Positions 11,252 through 21,361 of a stretch of 42,873 nucleotides of DNA are shown one piece after another; within the stretch, counting starts at the first letter, position 1; each line of letters begins with the position of its first letter. The DNA is from Stramenopiles sp. TOSAG23-2. Lineage: Eukaryota; Sar. A model generated the notes under the pieces. It had not been told where the DNA came from, did not search any database, and worked only from the letters and a program-made list of their open reading frames with translations. The stretch is from NCBI GenBank assembly GCA_900128395.1, contig LT649297.1, positions 1 through 42,873 on the forward strand. The letters run 5' to 3'. A program made the position numbers and the translations under genes.

Positions 11252-13327
11252 CTACCTTCCACGCCGCATCGTTGCTTTTTGCCTAGCTTTAATTGTTTTA
11301 CTTTCCTCATCATCACTACCAGTATAATCATCAAAACGACAAACAGGCGCATTAAACTTTGTTAATGCTTTTGGACCTAGATGAGCACCATTATTTTCAT
11401 TAATTGCTTGACGAGCGACAGAACAATTTCGTCTTTGATGTTTACATATTTGTCGAAATTGTGGAAATGTCACTGCAGTTCGTAAACTATCCTCAATTTG
11501 CCCCATCATTAATAATACTTCTTTTTTTGAAAAATTCAATGGCAATTGGAATAATATAGCATATAGACTAGTTAAATCGTGTAATTTTTCATGGTTTTCA
11601 TAAAGTTTAAAAATTCTTGTACATTCAGGATTTTGAAAGAAAACTTCCAATTGACGAGCAATTCTATCCTTTGCTTGTGCAGCTTCGCGTCGATCTAAAA
11701 TTGCACCTGCAAATCTACGTTTCAATTTCTTAGTTGCTTCTGAAAACGTACGCCTATTGAAAAATGTCCATGAAAATTCTTCATAATTAATTACCCCATC
11801 GCCATCTGGATCAAATCGTTCATATGCTGCTAAACATTCATGTGGTGTTAATGAATCATCGAAACTACGCATACATTGAACAAATTCTTCTTTATCGACA
11901 ACACCATTGCCATCGATATCAAACTCTTTAAACGCTCGTTTTAAATCAAATTTGTCATCTACCATAGAAATTTCACGAATTTTTGCCATACAAATATCTG
12001 CAGCGCGTTCCAAACGTACACTATCTTCGGGTAAAGTCCCTTGTGATTGACACCATGCACTTAATATACGTGCTTGTAACATATCCGTCGATGCACCAAG
12101 TTTAATCGTAGGCTTTTCCACTAATGACTCACCGCCATTTAACACACCTTGACCACTTTGGCTTAATGAATCTAAATTCAATGGTGGCAAATCACCACTC
12201 ATGGATCCCATCCGAATGCTACCACTACTACGACTACCTTTCAATGATCCCATTGATTTTGTATTTCCTGGTAATTTACGTCGCCTATTTGGTCTTTTAA
12301 TTGTTAACTCTTTTTCTTTTTGCTTTGCCTCTTCTTCTTCTTCCTCCTTTGTTTTCGTCTCCATTTTTTTCTTTTTCTTTATATTTGGCAATGATTGCGA
12401 TTTACCTAAATTGGAATTCTTCCCTTGCGCTGCTTTTTTCAATGCACGACGATTGTTAAATACCCATGCAAATTCTTGATATTCAATATCACCACCACCA
12501 TCTGGATCAAATCGTGTGAACACTAAATCCATCTCTTGTTGATTCAATTCGATTCCAATCTCTCGTAAGACCATATTTAATTCATGTGGTTCAATCGTGC
12601 CATCTGCATTGACATCAAACTTTTCAAATGCAGTTTTTAAATCGAAATTTTTCTTTTTCTTTGCCATCTCTCGTATTTTATCCATCACTTCATCCACAGC
12701 AGCTTCTAAACCTTGCCTTTTTCGTAACTCTGATTTTTCCTTTGTTGCTTTTACCCATATATGCATGTGTTTTCCGGTTCGATGGTTCCGATGATGTTTC
12801 CATTTTCCACTTGGTGGTTTTGCTTTTTTCGCTTCTTTTTCATCTTTTTTCTTTTGTTTATGATGTGCATGCATCCTAATGTATGCTTTTATGTAAAATT
12901 TAAAATCGTGATAATTTGTTGTCTCGCCATGATCCATAAAATAATCCCGTGCTATGGTAACTTCCCGTCTCGTTAAATTCATATCCAACATATGTAAAAT
13001 AGCTGTTAATGAAGTTTTATTTGCTGGCCTCCACTCTGGTGTTTTCTTTGCTTTAGGATATGTTGCAGGATATTTATTCCCTTCCGTAAATCGAACAAAT
13101 AAACCTTTCACGTTAAAATCACGTAATGCTAAACGTAAATGTTTCATTAAACCTTTTAATTTTGTTTGTGTTTTTCTACGTTTATTCCAATGTTCCAACC
13201 ATTCCTCTGATTTACCTTTATTTGCTTTTTCTAAAAATTCATCTTTTTCTGGTAAAACTGATTTCCTAACAACGGCCCATTTTTCCTGCGCACGCAACTT
13301 CGCCTCTCTCCGTTCAAACGAATCCAT
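11252..13327 (-). CDS. Four-EF-hand calcium-binding protein
   Basis: 691 residues, no signal peptide or membrane segment. Two EF-hand pairs are clear: loops DVNADGTIEPHE and DPDGGGDIEYQE (about residues 249-298), then DIDGNGVVDKEE and DPDGDGVINYEE (about 467-515). Each keeps Asp at 1, Gly at 6 and Glu at 12, so all four should bind calcium. The N-terminal 200 residues are basic and Trp-rich (EEWLEHWNKRRK, SGKWKHHRNHR) and may bind another protein or the cytoskeleton. A Lys/Glu-rich linker (about 315-375) and a Ser/Gly segment separate the pairs. The two EF pairs have similar flanks (FAWVFNNRRALKKA and FSWTFFNRRTFSEA), which indicates internal duplication. A flagellar or cortical role is guesswork. 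A (TA)n tract lies about 80 bases upstream of the start. Confidence 0.85.
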   Translation of the reverse strand: MDSFERREAKLRAQEKWAVVRKSVLPEKDEFLEKANKGKSEEWLEHWNKRRKTQTKLKGLMKHLRLALRDFNVKGLFVRFTEGNKYPATYPKAKKTPEWRPANKTSLTAILHMLDMNLTRREVTIARDYFMDHGETTNYHDFKFYIKAYIRMHAHHKQKKKDEKEAKKAKPPSGKWKHHRNHRTGKHMHIWVKATKEKSELRKRQGLEAAVDEVMDKIREMAKKKKNFDLKTAFEKFDVNADGTIEPHELNMVLREIGIELNQQEMDLVFTRFDPDGGGDIEYQEFAWVFNNRRALKKAAQGKNSNLGKSQSLPNIKKKKKMETKTKEEEEEEAKQKEKELTIKRPNRRRKLPGNTKSMGSLKGSRSSGSIRMGSMSGDLPPLNLDSLSQSGQGVLNGGESLVEKPTIKLGASTDMLQARILSAWCQSQGTLPEDSVRLERAADICMAKIREISMVDDKFDLKRAFKEFDIDGNGVVDKEEFVQCMRSFDDSLTPHECLAAYERFDPDGDGVINYEEFSWTFFNRRTFSEATKKLKRRFAGAILDRREAAQAKDRIARQLEVFFQNPECTRIFKLYENHEKLHDLTSLYAILFQLPLNFSKKEVLLMMGQIEDSLRTAVTFPQFRQICKHQRRNCSVARQAINENNGAHLGPKALTKFNAPVCRFDDYTGSDDEESKTIKARQKATMRRGR

Positions 13328-13656
13328 TTATGTATGGCTGTATATACAATCCTTTTTTTGGTTAGAATAGTTTTGTTGTTGTATATCTTCTCTTTTATTT
13401 ATTTATATATATATATATATACTTTTAATTGTGGTACATTGTATATCACCGTATCATACTCAATTGGATTTTTATAAGTATATATACTTATTTATACGTT
13501 ATTGATGATTTGCTGCATTTTTTATTTTTTTTCCAAGAAGAAGGCTGGCAGGCTGGCTGCTCGCTGGGCTGGAAGGCTGGGAAGGCCAGAAGGCGCAACA
13601 AAAGAAGAAGAGCGGCGATTATTTTAAGCTTAAATATAAATAGGCCTGTGATTGAA
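13328..13656. other. Intergenic spacer with (TA)n tract and GC-rich patch
   Basis: It holds a (TA)n run at about 13404-13421 upstream of the EF-hand gene, and a GC-rich, GGCTGG-repeating patch at 13540-13600 similar to those at 6241-6400. No credible gene was seen. Confidence 0.45.
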
Positions 13657-14202
13657 TTATTTATTATTTACGCGTACGATGGTGTTTAATATAGACACAG
13701 CACTACTAAGATAAACCTTAATACTAACATTCTTTTCCAACTTAAGAAGTGCTTTAACCAAGTCCATTATAGAAGTTTTAACTTCTTTCACTGTCTTTGT
13801 ATTTTTTGTTCTTTTGGGAACTCTAACTTGGATGACAAATTTACGTTTACTTTCTTTTTTAACAAAAGTTCTCTGATTTGTGTGTATCTGGCATCTTTTT
13901 TTGTTTCTTTTTTCTTTTTTTCTTTGGCCTTTTCTTCCCTTCAAAAATCAATTTGTTTTTGGCGTGAGGTTTTTTTCTCATCCACAGTAATTTTACATAT
14001 TGTATTTCTAATTTCAGTCAATTTTGTATACATGTATCTTTTATATTTTTCGTTATCTCTATTTGCTTTGATAAAATTATTAATTCTTATGTTTCCTAAA
14101 ATGTTTACGATTTTTGCTATGGCGAGCCATGATTCTCATTTGTTTAAGTCCATTAGTATTTTAATTGCAACTTTTACTGCTAAGCAATTTTCATTACAAT
14201 AG
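13657..14202 (-). pseudogene. Broken minus-strand reading frames, possibly Alba-like
   Basis: Two adjacent frames look protein-like but are broken. The upstream one (about 14200-13942) reads LAVKVAIKILMDLNK, a stop, then ESWLAIAKIVNILGNIRI and a basic tail. The downstream one (13944-13657, 95 residues) is a Lys-rich stretch ending DLVKALLKLEKN, VSIKVYLSSAVSILNTIVRV. Both have the helix-strand-helix rhythm of Alba nucleic-acid-binding domains (xxxALxLLxxxxxVxIKxxGxAIxxxVxIxEIL), but key glycines are missing. The two may be diverged copies of one domain. Stops and a frame change suggest decay. The family assignment is tentative. Confidence 0.25.
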
Positions 14203-14413
14203 CAGAGAGGAATTATATGAAGACTGGTTGGCAAGGTGGGATCAGCAGTTGGGATATTTGTCATTTTATCTAAGATATCGAAGCCTTCAAATAGCCATGA
14301 AAAAGGGGTCTACCGCGCAAACAGCAGCAATGTACACTCTCATACGTTCCTGCAAATTGGATGGAATATTCTTTGATGAGAAGTATGCATATATTTTGAA
14401 AAAGGCAAGTTAA
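14202..14413 (+). pseudogene. IS66-like transposase C-terminal fragment
   Basis: The frame reads YEDWLARWDQQLGYL, then LQIAMKKGSTAQTAAMYTLI and RSCKLDGIFFDEKYAYILKK before a stop. This lines up with the C-terminus of IS66-family transposases, where an IGRKN...GS segment leads into AAxxYSLIETAKLNGLDPxAYLxxxLxR. Parts of the IS66 sequence are missing in between, so it is a remnant. IS66 is a bacterial family, so this could be an old horizontal insertion. It abuts a copia-like fragment directly. The match is by eye and short. Confidence 0.35.
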
Positions 14414-14845
14414 TAAATCTTGCAGTAGAGGAAGTAGTGTGGATCAAGAACTTACTTACAGAATTAGGCAAAAAGATTGAACAACCAACAATAAAAATAT
14501 AGAAAAATATACTGGTTGCTTATATTTTCCAAATTATCATATATACTTTATTACAAAACACGGATCATTTTGAGGTAAATAGTTTAGGAGGTCAATATAG
14601 TAAAACCCCCCTCAAAAAAAAAATAGAAAAACAAACAAAATTGCAGACCCATTACCACATAAGGTGTTGGATATTGAACCTTACAGTAACATTGGAATCC
14701 AGGGAATCCTCCTCCTGTAAATTCATGTTCCAATCAGGGTTACAACACCCTTTTGTATTTTTGGTATTTTAATTTAGTAGAGCTGTTGAACCTCCCAGCA
14801 TGGAATAGCACTGCAATATCACTAGAGAGGATTAGTCTAATAAGT
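14412..14845 (+). mobile_element. Degenerate copia (Ty1)-type retrotransposon remnant
   Basis: At 14412-14502 one frame reads INLAVEEVVWIKNLLTELG, KKIEQPTIKI and then stops. This is the typical Ty1/copia RNase H stretch (EAVKEVVWLRNLLxELG...PTxIYxDNQ). The rest of RNase H is not legible. At 14665 the sequence TGTTGGATATTGAACC begins, which resembles the start of many copia LTRs (TGTTGGAATAT); the following 180 bases, to about 14845, might be a 3' LTR. No second LTR, primer-binding site or target-site duplication was found, so the outer limits are uncertain. Confidence 0.45.
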
Positions 14846-15023
14846 TAATTTGATCGAAGAAGAAGAAGAAAGAAAAAAATATATATACACTATGTGCATA
14901 TCAATATACATCAACGTTTTACATATATACATAAAACAATATATATATCACATACATCATAAACAACCAACCTTTCCCAATACAACAACAACAACAACAA
15001 CAACAACAACTACAAATATCATC

Positions 15024-15225
15024 ATGGCATCGTTGTTATCGGAAATACCAACATCACCAGAACGAGCAAGTACAAATAGCCACGGTAATGATAATAATAA
15101 TGATAATAATAATGAAAATAATCATGATATTGCAATTGCTAATGTAGCAAGAAATACAACAGAAGATGATGAGTTGGAATCAACCTTTGTAACTATGTCG
15201 CATCAACAACAACAACAGCAGCAGC

Positions 15226-15257
<32 letters not shown>

Positions 15258-16763
15258 CTTTCATATAGCTATGAACTTGCCGATGCAGCAGTGAGCAAAT
15301 TATGCCGTTGGTTCCCAGTCAATGTAAATGGAGTGGTAAAACCTTGTAAACGTTCTTTACATAGTGCATCCGTTTATAATGATTTTGTATTAGTATTTGG
15401 TGGTTACGATGGTTTAAACCGTGTAAATGATTTGTATAAATTTAATTTAACAACGAAAACTTGGACCAAAGAATCTCCTGGTGGAGCATCAAGAGGTGTA
15501 CCTCCATCACCACGTGATAGGCATACTGCAGTTGTACATGGGAATTCGTTCTACGTATTTGGTGGATATGATGGTAGTAGTCGTGTAAATGATTTCTTTA
15601 AATATGATTTAGAACGTAAAACATGGTCGGAAGTATTGGCAATTAATGGGACACCACCAACACCGCGGCATTCCCATGCTGCTGTTGTGTATGGTGATTC
15701 CATGTTTGTATTTGGTGGTTACGATGGATCCTATAGAAAAGACTTTCATGAATTCAATTTTAAAACGTCTACATGGACGCAAGTACCGAAAATGGGTCGT
15801 GTACCTCATGCTCGATATCGTACCGCATGTGTCGTACATGGTGATTGTATGGTTTTATTTGGTGGGCATGATGGTGCACATCATTTAGATGATACTGCTG
15901 TATTTAATTTTACAACACGCATGTGGCATGTATTGAAAACAAGAGGTTCGCCACCACGACATCGCGATTCACACGTTGCTGTTGCAAATGGGAATTGTTT
16001 TTACATCTTTGGTGGCTCCACTGGAAGTGCCATGAATGATTTTTGGGAATTAAATATGAAAACAGCGCAATGGCGTTTAGTCCCAGCTGCAGGTACAGCA
16101 CCATGTCCACGATTTTGTCATGTTGCCGTCTCTCATAAGGATAGCATGTTGGTCTTTGGTGGTTATGATGGTGCAGATAGATTGAATGATTTTATACAAT
16201 TTAATTTTGGCCCAGATGTTACGTCAACATGTACGATCCCACCATCATCTATTACACAAGATTTAAGTGAATTTATTAACAATGAGCTTGGCAGCGATGT
16301 TAGTTTTATCGTTGAAGGTAAAAAAATATATGCACATAAAATCATGTGTATGCGATGTCCATATTTGCGTAGTATGTTATGCAGTGAAATGAGAGAAAGC
16401 AAACAGAAAGAAATTGTATTGCATGAAATTAAGTATGAATCCTTTTTATCAGTATTGCAATATTTATATACCGATGAGGTGGATGTTGATTTAGAAACAG
16501 CAATGTCATTGTTTCAAATTGCAGATCAATTTGGTATTGATCGTATGAGGATGATCTGTGAAAGTTGTATTTTAAGCTCTGTAAATATAGACAATGCAGC
16601 ATCTGTTCTACTTGCTGCTGATGCAACACGTGCACGAGATTTAAGAATGAAATGCATGACATTTATTTTACAAAACTTCGATGCCGTCTCTAAAACAACA
16701 TCCTTTACGGAAATGGGACGATCCAATGTAGAGTTAGTATTGGAAATATTACGAAAAAGGTGA
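15024..16763 (+). CDS. Kelch-repeat BTB protein, LZTR1-like
   Basis: The start was placed at 15024 (MASLLSEIPTSPE) in an ATCATCATGG context; the frame is open upstream to 14850, but that part reads as AT-rich leader. 579 residues. An Asn-rich segment and about 19 Gln (CAA/CAG run near 15205-15258) come first. Six kelch repeats follow (about residues 110-395), with recurrent FGGYDG motifs and a Trp about 20 residues on. A BTB domain (about 415-515, SDVSFIVEGKKIYAHKIMCMRC) and a BACK-like tail end the protein. Kelch first and BTB last is the order found in LZTR1, a cullin-3 adaptor, so ubiquitin-ligase substrate recruitment is likely. No introns are seen. Confidence 0.88.
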
Positions 16764-17258
16764 AAAAAAGAAAGAAAGAGAGAGAGATAGAGAGATAGAG
16801 AGATCTGGTATATTTTTCTCATATAATGTATATAAAATTTAATGAAAAATATAATTATTATCTCATCATAATCATCATACCAGGGCATACTGGCATATTA
16901 TACGCACATCATCATATACATGTATATGTATTATACCTATTGCTGCTTTATATACCGATCTTCTTACGGAAGGAGAAAAAAAATCCAAGGTGTCATACTT
17001 TTTTAAAAATATTATAAGTATGAATTTAAGGTATACTAACATTCCAATCAATGATGTGATTTTTGGCAAAAAAGAAGAACAACAAGATATTGTTTCAGCA
17101 CACAACATACCATAACAATTATATATTTCAATATAAACAAAATACTTGTACAGAGATGAAAATAGAAAATCTTGTTCATAAATAATACAAACACATACAC
17201 ACGCACATACATTCACACATTCATACATCTATATATATATATAGTTAGAAGACACAAT
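16764..17258. other. Intergenic spacer with GA-rich microsatellite and (TA)n tract
   Basis: A GA-rich stretch (about 16767-16803, repeated GAGAGATA) follows the BTB stop codon. A (TA)n run at 17231-17243 lies 16 bases before the next ATG. Nothing else was recognised. Confidence 0.45.
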
Positions 17259-18134
17259 ATGATAAAATTGCTCATATTTTCAGCAACACTTCTTGTCGTT
17301 GCTGAAGCATCAAAATGGGGACAACAACAAAGATCAAATAATAGGAGACTAATCACATGGAAGTCAGCACAGAAACAGTTTTCAAAGCGTCAAAAAGACT
17401 GGAACGATGGTTATGCATGGAAATTTGATACGGATGAAGAAATGGTTGAAGGTGCACCAGTCTCTGCATACCAACACGTTACTGCTCGGTGTAATGACCA
17501 ATATCCAAAGTATTCAGTACCGTGGGCTACTTGTATATCAAATGGTTTTCGTAAAGTTAGCCATTATAATGATGCTGCAAGATTTGATATTGATGAAGAT
17601 GCTGTTCCGTTTGACATTGCTGCTCCACAAAGATTTAGGGGTGTACCAAAAGAACGATGCTTTTGCTCCAACGGTGGTGATGGTTCAGGTGCTTGCACCA
17701 CTGTCAAATATTGTAACTCAAGATCAGACGGTGGATATCGTTGTTCTCCAGTTGATAATGGATGCAATGACATTTATCCAGGACAAACTCAAAGTTTTGA
17801 TGAAGAACCTTCTCGCAGAAAATGTGACAAAAGATCAAGAATCGCTTTCTTGGCAAGGTTACCAATGCCATTGAAACATCGATTGTACCTGTTAAAACAA
17901 ATGCAACCACAATGTTCTCAAATGAGTTTTGATCGTTATTGTAATGGATGTTCACATATCATGGACAATAGTAAATTTGATCGATGTATGCTTGATACAA
18001 ATATTCCTGAAACACCGAAAGAGAATGAAATTTGCACAAAAGAAATATTTGCGTCGGCAGCGTTTTGCCTCAAACAAAAGGTTAAAACTAGGTTCAATCG
18101 TTGGTGCTTTGCGAAAGGACCTTATATTCCATAA
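17259..18134 (+). CDS. Secreted cysteine-rich protein, unknown family
   Basis: The start was chosen at 17259 because it begins a clean signal peptide (MIKLLIFSATLLVVAEA, then SKWG); the frame is open upstream but that part is low complexity. 291 residues. The mature chain has about 20 cysteines, including CFCSNGGDGSGAC, KYCNSRSDGGYRC and RYCNGCSHIMDNSKFDRC, which suggests a disulphide-bonded secreted fold. The first 60 residues are basic and Trp-rich; an acidic patch (FDIDEDAVPFDI) lies mid-protein. No membrane anchor or catalytic motif was seen. It converges on the M13 peptidase gene; a functional link is not implied. Confidence 0.7.
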   Translation: MIKLLIFSATLLVVAEASKWGQQQRSNNRRLITWKSAQKQFSKRQKDWNDGYAWKFDTDEEMVEGAPVSAYQHVTARCNDQYPKYSVPWATCISNGFRKVSHYNDAARFDIDEDAVPFDIAAPQRFRGVPKERCFCSNGGDGSGACTTVKYCNSRSDGGYRCSPVDNGCNDIYPGQTQSFDEEPSRRKCDKRSRIAFLARLPMPLKHRLYLLKQMQPQCSQMSFDRYCNGCSHIMDNSKFDRCMLDTNIPETPKENEICTKEIFASAAFCLKQKVKTRFNRWCFAKGPYIP

Positions 18135-18404
18135 TCCTTTATATATTATACACGTATAATTTAGTTTATATCCTGAGTAAATTAAAAAAAATTATATGCC
18201 CATTTTTCATCACCAGAAGGTTGATAATAACATCTATTTTACCTTCGTACGCGTTAATATATTATTTATACTTCGTATCATATCTCTCACAAAATCTCTC
18301 TTTTACTACGAGTTGTAGATCATAAAACTTTTAACTATCATACACTTGAACCACATCATACTTTCCCATACTACCGTATATATAGATCTCTCTTCCCCCC
18401 CCCC

Positions 18405-20621
18405 TTACCACATACGAACACGGAAATCCTCTTCTAAAAACATTTGATCACCTTCTTTTACATCAAATGCTTTGTAAAATTCATTCATATGTTGTACTAA
18501 ATTGGCACGGAATTCACAAGGGGCATGTGGATCTGTAGTTAAGCGATTGATACGTGAATCTTTTTTAATATTCAATTTCCAAACATTTGCCCAACTTTTA
18601 AACAATATACGTAAAGATGCTTTAACGGTATCTTCACTTTTGCCTTCCACACTTTTTAACAATGCTTGCAAGCTTAATGATAAACCGCCTAAATCAGCTA
18701 GATTCTCCCCCATACATAATTTTGGATTCATTTTGTATAATTTATTATCATCTTCCGTATCGATAAATTGATATTTCTCTGCTGATTTAGCCATAATTTC
18801 AGTTTTTCCCTTGAACAAATCTGCATCTTCCGACGTCCACCAATCATTTAAATTTCCATCGCCATCAAATTTTCTACCTTTATCATCGTAACCATGTGTA
18901 ATTTCATGTGCAATCACAGCACCTATACCACCAAAATTTGCTGGCTTTGCTAAATTAATACTATCATCCAATTTTTGTTCATCGGATACATCGAAATCTA
19001 CGGTAGATGAGTCTTTGTGGTAAAATGGGGGTTGTAAAATTGCAGCTGGGAAAACAATTTCATTTTGTGTTGGCATGAAATATGCATTGACCGTCTGTGG
19101 TGTCATACGCCATTCTTCACGATCTAATACAGAATTTAATTTACGAAAAAATTCCATATTTAATCTCCATTTAGTAGCCTTTTTACTAATGACATATAAT
19201 GAATCACCAACCTTGGCATTGAAATCAGAATAATCTTTCCATACATCTGGATACCCAATTTTCAACCTAAATTTGCTCAATTTCTCATTTGCTTTTGCCT
19301 TCGTATCTGCTGTTAACCAATCATTCTTTTGAATCGATACTTTCATAATATCTAATGTTTCAAGTATCATTTTTTTCACATCATCTTTACTTTCTTGTGT
19401 GAAATATTTTGCACAAAATATTTTACCCATCATTTCCCCAGCATATGCATTTACAATATTAATCGAACGTTTTTCATTTGTCTTTTGTTGTGCTTGCCCA
19501 CGCAATTCTTTTTGATAAAAATTGAAAAATTCATCATCAAAATCTTTACTGCAAAAGCTAAATACTTTGTTGATGATTTTATATTGCATATATGATTTAT
19601 ATTTTGCAAAGTTTTTTTGATCCAGTATCATCGTCAAAACACGTCGAATACCATCGCCATCAAATGTAGTACAATGATCGACTTTAGGTCCATTTGAATC
19701 ATATTGAAAATGTTTCATCCTATTTGCTTGCATAATTTCCCGTAAATTAAACGATTCATAACAAGTTTCAAAGAAAACTTTGATTTTATTAATTGTTTGA
19801 TCATTTACACGATAATTACGATTTGCCTCTTCATAATTTGATTCTTTATCAGGCAATGAATTCAAATCATTAATTTTCTCATACATATCCGTCAACGTTG
19901 AATTGGTGTAATACCTATCGTATTCTCTGCTCTGAGCACGTTTCATTAAATAAGATGCTAACTCATTTTCAAAATCAAGTACATCTTGCACAAAGGTATC
20001 GCTTAATTGTACTGATTTATCTGCATCGTTTTTCTCAATTAACTTGGCAACATTTTCTAAATGAACTTTGAATAAATCTCGTTTTTTTGAAAAGTTATCA
20101 TCAAAATAATATTCACGTGATGGTAATGATAGGCCAGTAACAGAAAAATCTAACACGACATTGTTCACGTTTTTTAAATCACTACCTTTGTCAAAATCAA
20201 TCACGTTCCTGATACCACTAATTTGTGTATAATGCACATATTTACCAAGACGCTTGGCAAAGTCTTCATCATTTGCAAATGGTGTTTTTAAATCCATAAT
20301 ATCTTCTAACGCTTGCATTTCATTTGCAATAGGTGAAAAAGGACCTTCATTTTTTTCCCACATTTCAAAACGATCACAAGAAGCTTTCCATATTGCAAAT
20401 ATTTTTTCTTCCTCATCATTACGATCTGTTTTTTCTTGCAAATCTTTAACCAATTGAATTTGTTTTTTCAAACCAGTATCATGTAACTTCGTAAATCCAC
20501 CCCACTGTGAATACTCTGCTGGGATTTCATTTTCCGGTGCCGATAACCATTTTTTATTTACGTGTGAATAGAAATCTGTTTGTGGTGTTGGAATTTCCGT
20601 AGTAGTAGCAATCGTTGCCAT
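18405..20621 (-). CDS. M13 (neprilysin/PepO-type) zinc metallopeptidase
   Basis: The ORF opens at 20645, but an internal ATG at 20621 (MATIATTTEIPTPQTDFYSHVN) matches the usual N-terminus of soluble M13 enzymes and is preferred. 738 residues, normal for the family. Motifs, numbered from the 20645 ATG: NAYFMPTQNEIVFPA substrate-binding segment, HEITH at 580-584 (two zinc ligands and the catalytic Glu), and ENLAD at 647-651 (third ligand Glu647). The C-terminal ERANLVQ-type Arg region is present as CEFRANLVQHM, and the chain ends RVRMW, close to the usual CxxW end but without its Cys. There is no signal peptide or transmembrane anchor, unlike animal neprilysin, so it should act in the cytosol on short peptides, like bacterial PepO. 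Confidence 0.93.
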   Translation of the reverse strand: MATIATTTEIPTPQTDFYSHVNKKWLSAPENEIPAEYSQWGGFTKLHDTGLKKQIQLVKDLQEKTDRNDEEEKIFAIWKASCDRFEMWEKNEGPFSPIANEMQALEDIMDLKTPFANDEDFAKRLGKYVHYTQISGIRNVIDFDKGSDLKNVNNVVLDFSVTGLSLPSREYYFDDNFSKKRDLFKVHLENVAKLIEKNDADKSVQLSDTFVQDVLDFENELASYLMKRAQSREYDRYYTNSTLTDMYEKINDLNSLPDKESNYEEANRNYRVNDQTINKIKVFFETCYESFNLREIMQANRMKHFQYDSNGPKVDHCTTFDGDGIRRVLTMILDQKNFAKYKSYMQYKIINKVFSFCSKDFDDEFFNFYQKELRGQAQQKTNEKRSINIVNAYAGEMMGKIFCAKYFTQESKDDVKKMILETLDIMKVSIQKNDWLTADTKAKANEKLSKFRLKIGYPDVWKDYSDFNAKVGDSLYVISKKATKWRLNMEFFRKLNSVLDREEWRMTPQTVNAYFMPTQNEIVFPAAILQPPFYHKDSSTVDFDVSDEQKLDDSINLAKPANFGGIGAVIAHEITHGYDDKGRKFDGDGNLNDWWTSEDADLFKGKTEIMAKSAEKYQFIDTEDDNKLYKMNPKLCMGENLADLGGLSLSLQALLKSVEGKSEDTVKASLRILFKSWANVWKLNIKKDSRINRLTTDPHAPCEFRANLVQHMNEFYKAFDVKEGDQMFLEEDFRVRMW

Positions 20622-20645
20622 TTGTTTTTTTTCCCTTCTTATCAA

Positions 20646-21361
20646 TTGATTTATACCTCCTCTGACGATAGCTATATATACAATATGATATATTATACCT
20701 TCTACAAATATTCTTTTCTATTATTCAAATAATATTGTTGTAATACAATATATAGATAATAAAACAACATATATTGCATTATTATTAGTTTTATTACCGA
20801 CCACCACACCACCACAGGTTGAGTGCAGGAGTAGTTTTGTTCGTCGATCGAAAAAAATCAATTTTGAAAGTGTTGTCGTCTGATCTATGTGCATTTCATA
20901 GATTTTGTCGGATATTTTCTGCGAGGCTTGGAAAGTCGAGGACAAAGATTACTCGATCCCAACGCTAAATGCCTTGTGCCCTTGTCTCAGCAAAAGCCCA
21001 AAATCAGGCAAATCATCAAATCAGGAATTATGAGCCCTATACTACTACATGTATTTGATATACGCAAAAGGGATTTCAAATTTCGTTCTTTTCTTCTACC
21101 ACCATGAACTTCTAAATAAAAAAAAAACTAGCTACTACTATACATGCACATGCAATCCAGCAATAATTAATTACTTTCCTGATGAAAACAGAGTGTAAGA
21201 TGATAGAAGATGACGATGAGCTTTTGTTTGTGTGTTGTTGATATTATTACAAAACAAGAAAAACATCATAGCACTACATTTTTAATTCATTTATTTTATA
21301 CAAAAAAAAGAACAAACTTGTGATACAAACAAAGCAAAAAAAATATTATTTAATATATATC
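20646..21361. other. Divergent intergenic spacer
   Basis: It lies between the M13 gene (minus) and the CXX-repeat gene (plus) and should hold both promoters. The stretch 20890-21050 is less AT-rich than its surroundings and open in one frame (SRGQRLLDPNAKCLVPL), but it matches nothing I recognise. No RNA gene was recognised. Confidence 0.4.

Noticed and set aside
12201-13370. Several Phe/Leu-rich plus-strand ORFs across the EF-hand gene
   Set aside because: They are antisense shadows of Lys-rich coding sequence.
20889-21107. 72-codon plus-strand ORF between the M13 and CXX-repeat genes
   Set aside because: No recognisable motif, no homologue recalled, and it sits in a divergent promoter region.
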